A stretch of 55,191 bases of DNA from Acidobacteriota bacterium (GTDB lineage Bacteria > Acidobacteriota > Holophagae > Acanthopleuribacterales > Acanthopleuribacteraceae), in NCBI GenBank assembly GCA_020439745.1, contig JAGQSC010000028.1:1-55191 (forward strand). The letters run 5' to 3'. The notes under the pieces were generated by a model. That model made no database searches, was not told the origin of the DNA, and worked only from the letters and a program-made list of their open reading frames with translations. Of this stretch, positions 25,495 to 33,696 are shown one piece after another. The translations under genes were made by a program, and so were the position numbers. Every line of letters begins with the position of its first letter. Positions within the stretch are counted from its first letter, which is position 1.

Positions 25495-26961
25495 GTGCGC
25501 TTCCGTGCAAGTATTTGCCACATGGTACCAGAGGAACTGCGCAATGCAGAAAGCCAATTACCCAAGCATATATATGTAGATTTGGACGGCACGCTGACAC
25601 CATGTGACACACTGTGGGAACAAGTAGCCAGACTCATCCGCAGAAAGCCCTTTTACCTACTGCTGCTTCCCTTCGTCCTGTTGAGGGGGCGCGCAAGATT
25701 CAAGTCATCCTTGATCCAATGGACCCAGGTAAATGTTGCGACCTTACCTTTCCGAACCGCATTGGTCAGCTGGCTGCAGAGCCAACAGACCGCTGGGCGA
25801 AGGGTGATTTTGGCGACGGCATCTCATGACCTGACCGCACATGCGGTTGTCAAACATTTAGGACTCGACGGTTACCTCGCTACCGATCAGGACAAGAATT
25901 TGAAGGGTGCGGCCAAAGCGGACGCCGTGAAACGTCACGCCAACGGCGAACCCTTTGTCTATGTTGGCGATAGTTCTGCAGATATTCCGGTCTGGCGTGA
26001 AGCGACAGTGGCCATTGCGATCAACAATGCAAAAGACCTCAATCGAGCCAACACCGAAAACCGCCATAACTGGCTATTTGAACAGCACAGTTTGCGTCAT
26101 GCAGTTCGTGCACTTCGCCCGCACCACTGGGCGAAAAACGCCCTGCTTTTCGTGCCTTTGATCACTGCTCATCAATTTGTGGATTGGCGACCTTGGCTGG
26201 CCTGTGCCGTGGCATTTCTGTCTTTTAGTTTCATGAGCTCTGCTGTCTATTTGGTCAATGATCTGATGGATCTGGAAGCCGATCGCCAACATCCTCGTAA
26301 GAAAAACCGCCCACTCGCGCAGGGTTCACTTTCCATACCAATCGCGTTGGTCCTGACTTTGGCCGTCTTTTTGACGTCTGCGGGATTGGCATATTTCCTG
26401 CCGTTGGGGTTTGGTCAGTTGTTGGCGCTGTACGCAGTCATGACCACTCTTTACAGCTTAGCCGTCAAACAGATTGTGGTCATTGACACCATCACATTGG
26501 CAGCGTTATTCACCATGCGTGTCTTAGCAGGAGGTGCTGCGTCTGGCACACCCATATCACCCTGGCTGTTGGCATTCTCCATGTTCGTCTTTTTGTCGCT
26601 GGCCATGTTGAAAAGGTACATCGAATTGATCACCTTGAAAGAACAAGACGCCAAAGCTGCAGCCGGTCGCGGCTATTTGGTGGGTGACGCACCTATGGTG
26701 GCTGCCCTCGGCGTTGCCAATGGATCGGTTTCGGTGCTTGTGCTTGCACTTTACGTGAATAGTCCAGAGGTAGCCTTGCTCTACGCAAATCCCATGGGGA
26801 TCTGGCTTATCTGCCCGGCACTGATTTATTGGTTGAGTCGACTGTGGATGCGGGCCCACCGAAGTCAAATGCATGATGATCCTTTGGTATTCGCTTTTTC
26901 GGATCCGGTTTCTTACGCCGTCGGAATTTTCGTTTTGGCAGTTATGTGGCTCGCGTTATGA
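25495..26961 (+). CDS. HAD phosphatase - UbiA prenyltransferase fusion (DPPR synthase-like)
   Basis: This 488-residue protein has an N-terminal HAD domain (nucleophile motif YVDLDGTLTPCDT at residues 27-39, VYVGDSSADIPVW later). A membrane UbiA domain follows from about residue 205 (HHWAKNALLFVPL, then VNDLMDLEADRQHPRKKNRP with the Asp-rich motif, and RVLAGGAASGTPISPW). The UbiA part resembles 5-phosphoribosyl-1-phosphate polyprenyl transferases; the HAD part could remove the 5-phosphate. With the next two genes this would make polyprenyl-phosphoryl-arabinose for envelope glycans. The start is a GTG; the ATG at 25522 is an alternative. It overlaps dprE1 by 4 bp. Confidence 0.88.
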   Translation: MRFRASICHMVPEELRNAESQLPKHIYVDLDGTLTPCDTLWEQVARLIRRKPFYLLLLPFVLLRGRARFKSSLIQWTQVNVATLPFRTALVSWLQSQQTAGRRVILATASHDLTAHAVVKHLGLDGYLATDQDKNLKGAAKADAVKRHANGEPFVYVGDSSADIPVWREATVAIAINNAKDLNRANTENRHNWLFEQHSLRHAVRALRPHHWAKNALLFVPLITAHQFVDWRPWLACAVAFLSFSFMSSAVYLVNDLMDLEADRQHPRKKNRPLAQGSLSIPIALVLTLAVFLTSAGLAYFLPLGFGQLLALYAVMTTLYSLAVKQIVVIDTITLAALFTMRVLAGGAASGTPISPWLLAFSMFVFLSLAMLKRYIELITLKEQDAKAAAGRGYLVGDAPMVAALGVANGSVSVLVLALYVNSPEVALLYANPMGIWLICPALIYWLSRLWMRAHRSQMHDDPLVFAFSDPVSYAVGIFVLAVMWLAL

Positions 26962-28241
26962 ACTGGGAGAGTTGGGGTCGCTATCCCAGACTGAGCCAAA
27001 CGGCCAAAGCGCTGTACTGGCAATCCGAAGCTCCCCACTTGTTGGCCGAGGGAACCTACCTACCAGTGGGCCTGGGCCGAAGCTACGGCGATGTCTGTCT
27101 TAGCGACAGTGGTACGGTCATGACCACCAAGTTTATGAACCGTGTGATTGCTTTTGACCATCGCTCCGGACACATCCGTGCCGAAGCGGGCATTGCGTTA
27201 AGTGATCTTCTAAAGGTGACCCTGCCTCACGGATGGTTCCTGCCTGTGACGCCTGGTACCAAATACGTGACATTGGGTGGAGCGGTGGCCAACGACGTTC
27301 ATGGAAAAAACCATCACACGGCTGGGACTTTCGGCCGTCATGTCACAGAATTGGTTCTAGAGCGATCCGATGGCCGACGCATCGTCGCTTCGGCCACAAA
27401 CGATGAACCCTGGTTTCGGGCAACCATTGGCGGACTCGGATTAACCGGATTGATTGTTGAAGTCTCGCTAAGATTGAAACGGGTTCAAGGTCCCTTCGTG
27501 TCTCAGGAACTAATCCGCTTCAGAAGTTTGGACGATTTTTCGAAACTCACAGAGTCATCGGACCGCGACTGGGAGTACACGGTTGCGTGGGTGGACGCAG
27601 CCCGCAGGAGTAGAGGTCTCGGGCGAGGGATCTTCATTCGTGGAAATCATGCATCGAAACAGGGCAAACCAGACATACCGGGGCCTCGGATTAATATCCC
27701 CGTTCAGGGGCCCGAATGGCTCTTGAATCCCTGGTCCATCCGCTGTTTCAATAATCTCTATTATCATCGACCGCTTAAGTCGGGACTTCAACACTTCGAT
27801 CCCTTCTTCTACCCTTTGGATGTGCTAGGCCACTGGAACCGTTTATACGGCCGGCGCGGTTTTGTTCAGTACCAGTGCGCGATTGATGATTTGGATCTGG
27901 TGGGCCGAATTCTGGCTTACTGCGCCAAACACAAACGTTACTCTTTTCTTTCGGTGTTGAAGAAGTTTGGCAATCAACCGGCTGCAGGTACCCTTTCTTT
28001 TCCCATGCCCGGTTATACACTCACACTTGATCTACCTGCCGACCCAAACACATTGCGCGTGCTCGATCAGCTCGATCAGTGGGTTTTGGATGCGGGCGGT
28101 CGAATCTATCCAGCCAAGGATGCACGCATGTCTCGAGACACCTTCAAAAGATGTTTCCCGCAGTGGCGCGACATGCAGCCATTTATGGACCCAAGAATCT
28201 CATCTGCATTTTGGCAGCGGGTATCGGGAGAGAAACCATGA
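26958..28241 (+). CDS. dprE1: Decaprenylphosphoryl-ribose oxidase-like FAD enzyme (DprE1)
   Basis: This 427-residue protein has an FAD-binding-4 domain (YLPVGLGRSYGDVCLS, PVTPGTKYVTLGGAVAND) followed by VHGKNHHTAGTFG, which matches the strongly conserved DprE1 flavin-site segment. The C-terminal part has LSFPMPGYTLTLDLP and GGRIYPAKDARMS, as in mycobacterial DprE1. It oxidises C2 of polyprenyl-phosphoryl-ribose. From memory of the mycobacterial enzyme, the Cys targeted by benzothiazinones aligns with Thr356 (codon 28023-28025) here. The ATG at 26958 overlaps the UbiA stop. Confidence 0.88.
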   Translation: MNWESWGRYPRLSQTAKALYWQSEAPHLLAEGTYLPVGLGRSYGDVCLSDSGTVMTTKFMNRVIAFDHRSGHIRAEAGIALSDLLKVTLPHGWFLPVTPGTKYVTLGGAVANDVHGKNHHTAGTFGRHVTELVLERSDGRRIVASATNDEPWFRATIGGLGLTGLIVEVSLRLKRVQGPFVSQELIRFRSLDDFSKLTESSDRDWEYTVAWVDAARRSRGLGRGIFIRGNHASKQGKPDIPGPRINIPVQGPEWLLNPWSIRCFNNLYYHRPLKSGLQHFDPFFYPLDVLGHWNRLYGRRGFVQYQCAIDDLDLVGRILAYCAKHKRYSFLSVLKKFGNQPAAGTLSFPMPGYTLTLDLPADPNTLRVLDQLDQWVLDAGGRIYPAKDARMSRDTFKRCFPQWRDMQPFMDPRISSAFWQRVSGEKP

Positions 28242-28969
28242 ACGTGGTTGTGTTCGGCGCCACATCGGCCATTGCACAGGCCGCATCCCATTTTTGGGCT
28301 GCACGGGGCGACCGCCTCCTTTTGGTGGCGCGGAACGCCGATAACCTCAATGCCGTCGCCAATGATCTTAGAGCGAGATATGATGTCGATATTGCCACCC
28401 ACCAAGCCGATTTGGCTGATGTCGCTGGTGTGCCAGACCTAGTCCATTCGGTCTTTGAGTCCATGAGCCAAGTCGATCGTGTTTTGATCGCTTATGGCAC
28501 GCTACCCGATCAAGAGGCGTGTGAGATCATACCGGCGGACGCTTGGCCTCATTTGACAACCAATTTCGTATCACCCGTCATTCTGGTTGGCGAACTGAGC
28601 AGGCGCATGGCGTCCCATGGCGGATGTATCGGTGTGATTACCTCGGTGGCCGGGGAACGTGGGCGTCGCAGCAACTATGTGTACGGATCAGCCAAAGCCG
28701 GACTGATGACGTTCCTACAAGGGATGAGACACCGCTTGCACGGCACGAAGCTACACATCTGTGATATCCGTCCAGGTTTTATCGCGACACCTATGACACA
28801 GCATCTGAAACAGGGTCTCTTGTTTGCTAAACCCGCCAAAGTGGCACCTCGCCTGGTGCAGGCCATGGATCGCGGTAAAAGCGTGGTTTACCTACCCGGT
28901 TTTTGGCGTTGGATCATGTGGGTCATTCGTGCGATGCCGACCTATATCATGCACCGCACCAAGCTTTAG
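28238..28969 (+). CDS. dprE2: SDR-family reductase, DprE2-like
   Basis: This 243-residue short-chain dehydrogenase has the Rossmann motif VVVFGATSAIAQA at the N-terminus, GVITSVAGERG (Ser) and YVYGSAKAG (YxxxK catalytic pair). A C-terminal hydrophobic segment (WRWIMWVIRAMPTYIM) suits a lipid-linked substrate. As partner of DprE1 it would reduce the 2-keto intermediate to the arabinose form. It starts in a 4-bp overlap with dprE1 and its stop overlaps the convergent DJ-1 gene by 4 bp. Confidence 0.87.
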   Translation: MNVVVFGATSAIAQAASHFWAARGDRLLLVARNADNLNAVANDLRARYDVDIATHQADLADVAGVPDLVHSVFESMSQVDRVLIAYGTLPDQEACEIIPADAWPHLTTNFVSPVILVGELSRRMASHGGCIGVITSVAGERGRRSNYVYGSAKAGLMTFLQGMRHRLHGTKLHICDIRPGFIATPMTQHLKQGLLFAKPAKVAPRLVQAMDRGKSVVYLPGFWRWIMWVIRAMPTYIMHRTKL

Positions 28970-29517
28970 GCTACGGGTCGCAGTAAGGGTTCTTCAACCT
29001 TCTTGCGAGTGGACTCACCCAGAAGCTTTTCGATCAACATCAAGGCGAAATCCAACGCTACGCCCGGTCCGCGAGCTGTGATCAGGTTCTGATCCGTGAC
29101 GATGGGCTTATCGACGCGCTTCACGGATGGAAATTCATCCAGGAACCCGGTATAGCACGTCGCCATGCGCCCAGCCAAAATCCCAGCCTCGGCAAGAACC
29201 ATGGGTGCCGCGCAAATCGCAGCGACCCACTTTCCCGATTCATGCACCTGGCGGACAAGTTCAATGACCCTGCCGTTTTCACGAAGATGCTTGGCACCGG
29301 GCATGCCGCCCGGCAACACAAGCATATCCCAGTCTGAAGCCGTCACATCATCCAGCAAACCGTCAGCAATAACGTGAACGCCATGTGCTCCGAGCACGGT
29401 TCGATGAGTAATCGAAACCGTTGTGACTTGGGCACCCGCGCGCCGCAACAGATCGATCGACGTGATTGCTTCAATCTCTTCAAAACCGTCGGCCAACAGG
29501 ACCGCTACCTTCTTCAT
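28966..29517 (-). CDS. DJ-1/PfpI family protein
   Basis: This 183-residue protein has the DJ-1 fold with MKKVAVLLADGFEEIEAI (conserved Glu in the first loop) and the nucleophile elbow WVAAICAAPMVLAEAG (Cys). ARGPGVALDFAL near the end is typical of the DJ-1/YajL type. Likely roles are a glyoxalase or protein/nucleotide deglycase-type repair or redox chaperone in the cytoplasm. It follows the M16 peptidase gene with a 4-bp overlap. Confidence 0.92.
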   Translation of the reverse strand: MKKVAVLLADGFEEIEAITSIDLLRRAGAQVTTVSITHRTVLGAHGVHVIADGLLDDVTASDWDMLVLPGGMPGAKHLRENGRVIELVRQVHESGKWVAAICAAPMVLAEAGILAGRMATCYTGFLDEFPSVKRVDKPIVTDQNLITARGPGVALDFALMLIEKLLGESTRKKVEEPLLRPVA

Positions 29518-32303
29518 TGATTGGCTTCCTCTGCTTCCGGTCGCATCACCACAATAACCTCGTTTTCTCGCGTGAAATAACGTTCAGCAGCCTTCTTGAT
29601 GGTATCTGCGTTCAGACGATTCGCAAATTCAAGGCGTTCCTGAAAGCTGCTCCACGGCAGCTGATGACGCACGCAATTTCGGATCTCAGACATCCAGAAT
29701 CTGTTTTCTTTGAGATCCGTTTCCAGAGAACGCTTGAGCACTTCCTTTACCTTATCCAGGTTCTTTTGTGAGACGCCTTCCGTCCGCAATTTGTCCACCT
29801 CGCCTTGCGCGGCCGCGATCAACTCGTCAGCGCGATGGGGATCGCAGGTGAATACGATGGACACATTGAAGAGGGGCGCAGGATCTCGCTCCAGACGCCC
29901 AAACGCAGAGGCGCCATACACACCGCCCATTTCCTCACGCAGTTTTTCGCGTAGCATGATGTTCAAAACGTTGATAGCTGCGCGTAATTCACGATCGTTT
30001 TCGTCGGACCACTCAGCTTGGCCGGACATGGCAATCGCTACCTGACTCTTGGGTTCGGTTCCCGCGGTTACGACCTCGTTGATCTTGCCCTTAGGCGGTC
30101 GCTCGCCGCGATCCACGAATTGGGGCTCAAACGGCTCACTGGGAAGGCTAGCCAGATACTGCAGGGCCAATTCCTTGAAGGCAGGCACGTCGATATTACC
30201 CACAAAGATAAACGTCATTCCGTAGGCATTACTGAACCTGGACTCAAAGAAGGCCAATGCCTTTTCATGGTCGATCGTATCGATGGATTCCATCGTCAAG
30301 GGCTTCGAACGAAAATGGCCTTGCGACATGATTTCCACCAGGCGGTCCCGGAACCGTGTTTCCGGTCGAGCCAGCCGGGTTTCGACGCTGGTCCGCATTT
30401 TGGATTGCCACGAAGTGAACGCTTCCGTGTCTTTTCGTGGAGGCTGTGCATTCAAATAAATCAACTGCAACGCGGTTTCCAGATCCTTGGGCGAGGCGGA
30501 CCCAGTGAATCCTTCGGTGAGTTCACGAATGGATGGATTCACCGAAACGATCCGACCTGCCAACAGTTTCTCTAACTGTATGGCCGAAAACTCGCCTGTC
30601 CCCGACAACGACACAATTTCATCGGCCGATGAGGCAGATAGGTAGATATCATCCTCTGCCAAACTGACACCACCATCTCTGAACCCAGTAAACAGAACCT
30701 CATCATTCTGAAAATCCGTGGCCTTGACGTATACTTCCACCCCATTTTCAAAAACCCAGTGGGTCGCATCAAAGACATCCACATGAGCCTCTGACTTGAG
30801 CACGCCTTTCTGCGGCATCTTTTCCAGAAGGGGCTTGTCGGAGACATCATCTTTGTAACCGGACACTTCCATGGCCGCGACACGAGCAAAAACTGCATTC
30901 AAGGACTCGTCCGTGGGTACGGTTACACCTTCTTTTGCATTCATACCCACTGTAATCACCCTGTTCTCGTCTGTCACCCATTTACTGGCCAATTCATTAA
31001 GGTCGTCGAGGGTAATCTCACCCATCCAAGCAGTAAATAATTCGCGTCGTTTCTCTATGCCTACTACAGGTCCTCCATCCATGAAGTGGCCCATGTAAGC
31101 ATTGGCATAAGAACTGGACTCTGTTTTTTCCCGTTCCTCATAGGCCTGTTCCAGGGATCTCAACTGCTGCAATTTTTCTCGGTCCAATTCACCTTGGCTG
31201 AATCCGTGTTTCTGAACACGTTTCGCTTCTTCGAGCAGCGCGCTGAGCGCCGATTCCATTTTCTCCGGTGCAGCAATCGCGGCAAGCGCAAAACCGCCCA
31301 TGTTCTGTGTGAATGAAGAGTCAAAAGCAAAGGCACCCAGATAGGGCGAATCGGCAGTCTGACTGCGTTCGTATAAACGCATGTTGAAGATCCCATAAAA
31401 CATGCCTTCAACGAGTTCTCGACGCATATCTTCCAGTTTGGTCCTCTTTTGCGGCTTGTCTTTGAACAATACCATCACGGTTGATCGAGAAAGTTCTGCA
31501 TCGGTGACCACTGATGTGAGCGTCTCTTTATGGAGCGGTACTTCATATTGAGTGCGTTCTCTAGGCTGATCAGGTGCGGGTATTTTAGAGAACATGGCTT
31601 CCAGTTTTGACATCATGTCTGTCGCGTCAAAATCGCCCACGGCCACCACGGCCATCAGGTCGGGTCGGTACCAATCGCGATAGAAACGCTTAAGCGCTTC
31701 ATGACTCCCTTTCTCCAATATCTCAGGTAACCCGATGGGAATACGCTCTGCATAGCGGGACTGGTGCATGATCACCGAAAACTGTTTGTCGCGCACCCGC
31801 TCTTCGGCACCTTTCCCACGGCGCCACTCCTCCAGGACAACCCCGCGCTCTTTGTCTATTTCATCGTCCTCAAAGGATACTTTGCTCGCCCAATCACTGA
31901 GAATAAGCAGCGCCTTATCCAATTGTTCAGATTGATCGGTGGGCACCTGTAGCATATAGGCGGTCATATCAAAGGATGTAAACGCGTTGAGATCGGCTCC
32001 AAATCGCATGCCGATTGATTCGAGGTAATCCACCAGTGCCAATTTTTCAAAATTGGCGGTCCCATTGAACGCCATGTGTTCTACAAAATGCGCGAAACCG
32101 CGCTGATCCTCGTCTTCCAAGATGGAGCCAGCATTCACCACAAGCCTGAGCTCAGCCCTTTTTTCTGGTTTGTGATTGGCACGCACATACAAGGTCAATC
32201 CGTTTTCCAAACGCTTCACTGAAAGTGCCTGATCATAAACCTCAAATGGCGACTGAGCCTGCGCGGCGACTACGAACAGCGCCACCAAAAGCATCCTAAA
32301 CAT
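29514..32303 (-). CDS. Exported M16 family zinc metallopeptidase (insulinase-like)
   Basis: This 929-residue protein has a signal peptide (MFRMLLVALFVVAAQA). The inverted zinc motif HFVEH is at residues 72-76 and a downstream Glu in the KERGVVLEEW segment near 152. Four M16 repeats are expected for this length, the second pair starting near residue 540. It probably degrades peptides in the periplasm. It is transcribed toward the DJ-1 gene with a 4-bp overlap. A second M16 gene of a different subgroup lies at 39000. Confidence 0.92.
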   Translation of the reverse strand: MFRMLLVALFVVAAQAQSPFEVYDQALSVKRLENGLTLYVRANHKPEKRAELRLVVNAGSILEDEDQRGFAHFVEHMAFNGTANFEKLALVDYLESIGMRFGADLNAFTSFDMTAYMLQVPTDQSEQLDKALLILSDWASKVSFEDDEIDKERGVVLEEWRRGKGAEERVRDKQFSVIMHQSRYAERIPIGLPEILEKGSHEALKRFYRDWYRPDLMAVVAVGDFDATDMMSKLEAMFSKIPAPDQPRERTQYEVPLHKETLTSVVTDAELSRSTVMVLFKDKPQKRTKLEDMRRELVEGMFYGIFNMRLYERSQTADSPYLGAFAFDSSFTQNMGGFALAAIAAPEKMESALSALLEEAKRVQKHGFSQGELDREKLQQLRSLEQAYEEREKTESSSYANAYMGHFMDGGPVVGIEKRRELFTAWMGEITLDDLNELASKWVTDENRVITVGMNAKEGVTVPTDESLNAVFARVAAMEVSGYKDDVSDKPLLEKMPQKGVLKSEAHVDVFDATHWVFENGVEVYVKATDFQNDEVLFTGFRDGGVSLAEDDIYLSASSADEIVSLSGTGEFSAIQLEKLLAGRIVSVNPSIRELTEGFTGSASPKDLETALQLIYLNAQPPRKDTEAFTSWQSKMRTSVETRLARPETRFRDRLVEIMSQGHFRSKPLTMESIDTIDHEKALAFFESRFSNAYGMTFIFVGNIDVPAFKELALQYLASLPSEPFEPQFVDRGERPPKGKINEVVTAGTEPKSQVAIAMSGQAEWSDENDRELRAAINVLNIMLREKLREEMGGVYGASAFGRLERDPAPLFNVSIVFTCDPHRADELIAAAQGEVDKLRTEGVSQKNLDKVKEVLKRSLETDLKENRFWMSEIRNCVRHQLPWSSFQERLEFANRLNADTIKKAAERYFTRENEVIVVMRPEAEEANQ

Positions 32304-32360
32304 GGGGTTCCTCCGAAATCAAATGGGCCGAGCATAACATACGGCACGTGGTTCGATTAG

Positions 32361-32981
32361 TTAACCGAATTGATAGATACGGTCCAATCGTTCCCTTTCT
32401 CGGGTTTCGATCGCCTGGACGAGTGGCGTGATTTCATTCAGTTCTGTAAGAATATCGTGTGCTTCCACCAAGAATCCCGTCACCAAGGCATCTCCACGTA
32501 ACTTCTGGAATCGATGAAGGGCCTTCAAAGCGGCACCTATCCCAAATCGTTGAAACAGGCGAAAACCCTGTTGCAGCGCATCGACGAGCACTTCAATCTG
32601 GTCGATTCTCGCTTGGTAATTGTTTCCCATGCGATAGGCCTGCTCGTATTGGATGAGATCGAATGTCACGGGAGCCTGCAGAATTCGGAGGTCGGCAACC
32701 AACTTGAGGTCCAGTTGAATCGTGAGCTGTTGTAATTTGATGATGGCACCCAGGCACCGCACCACATCGCCACCCAAGAAGCGATCGAGGTGATGATGCA
32801 AACGCTGCATCCCAGCATCCCGTGTACGGGTGTCTTCGGTGTTGTAAACGCGTTCAAAGAAGAACCAACATACGTCCTTCCACTCTTCTTGGGCGGCGAA
32901 ATCCGCATAAGTCGTACGCAAGCGTTCGGTCTGATAAGATTTGACGCTCAGATATAAATCTTCTCGATGTAACGTATCCAT
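32361..32981 (-). CDS. FFLEELY-motif-like helical protein
   Basis: This 206-residue, mostly helical protein has no signal peptide. The segment WFFFERVYNTEDTRTRDAG resembles the FFLEELY-type motif followed by a conserved D..RD, and the rest fits a small family of uncharacterised proteins. The function is unknown. Its ATG (32981-32979) shares the CATG tetramer with the start of the divergent CPBP gene. An earlier in-frame ATG lies at 32987. Confidence 0.6.
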   Translation of the reverse strand: MDTLHREDLYLSVKSYQTERLRTTYADFAAQEEWKDVCWFFFERVYNTEDTRTRDAGMQRLHHHLDRFLGGDVVRCLGAIIKLQQLTIQLDLKLVADLRILQAPVTFDLIQYEQAYRMGNNYQARIDQIEVLVDALQQGFRLFQRFGIGAALKALHRFQKLRGDALVTGFLVEAHDILTELNEITPLVQAIETRERERLDRIYQFG

Positions 32982-33696
32982 GACCAAGATAATAAATGAA
33001 AAAACCGAACATCAACCCAAGCGCACACGCCTTTGGGTCTTATTGTGGGTCATGTCGTTGTTTCCTACTCTTGGTACCCTGTGTTACTTCACAGGACTTG
33101 CACCACCGACTTTATCCAAAATCATTTACGGATCCATCAAATGGTTTACGGTTGTTTGGCCCTGGATGCTCTACTTTTGGTGGGCTAAGAAGGTGCTGCA
33201 CCTTCCTTCTCGAGGGATTCGCAAGATAGACGTGTATTGGGGGTTGTTAACGGGAATCTGTGTTGCGGGGTTCATGTGGTTTCTCTCGCTGGCTCTGGGC
33301 GATCAACTTGCTGCATTTTCGCACCAGATCAGAGACAAGGTTGTTCAATTGGATTTAGCCGATCATTACTGGACGTTTGGCTTGTTTTTGTCTTTGGTCC
33401 ATTCAGGCATTGAGGAGGTTTATTGGCGTTGGTGTGCGTACGGTCTATGCAAAAAGTTGATGCCTGCGAAGTGGGCCCATATCTTTGCCGGAATTGCATT
33501 TGCCTCCCATCATGTGGTTGTTCTTTGGTTCTTTTCCAATGCCATGATGGCCCTCACATTCGGAGCCATGGTGGCACTGGGAGGCATCTTGTGGAGCTTG
33601 TTATTCGAACGCACTGGTAGATTGTGGGCGTCGTGGCTGAGTCATGCAGTGATCGATCTTATGATCTTATGGATTGGATTCATCGCGATTTTTTGA
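32980..33696 (+). CDS. CPBP family intramembrane metalloprotease
   Basis: This 238-residue membrane protein has about six helices. CPBP/Abi motifs are present: GIEEVYWRWCAYG (EExxxR-type), a conserved FASHHVVVLWFF helix and SWLSHAVIDLMIL. Such proteins cleave or bind membrane proteins; some protect against self-produced bacteriocins. The start chosen (MTKIINEKTEH) overlaps the divergent gene's start codon; the open frame to 32941 would lie inside that gene. No ribosome site is evident. The 3' end overlaps the convergent kinase gene by 30 bp. Confidence 0.8.
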   Translation: MTKIINEKTEHQPKRTRLWVLLWVMSLFPTLGTLCYFTGLAPPTLSKIIYGSIKWFTVVWPWMLYFWWAKKVLHLPSRGIRKIDVYWGLLTGICVAGFMWFLSLALGDQLAAFSHQIRDKVVQLDLADHYWTFGLFLSLVHSGIEEVYWRWCAYGLCKKLMPAKWAHIFAGIAFASHHVVVLWFFSNAMMALTFGAMVALGGILWSLLFERTGRLWASWLSHAVIDLMILWIGFIAIF

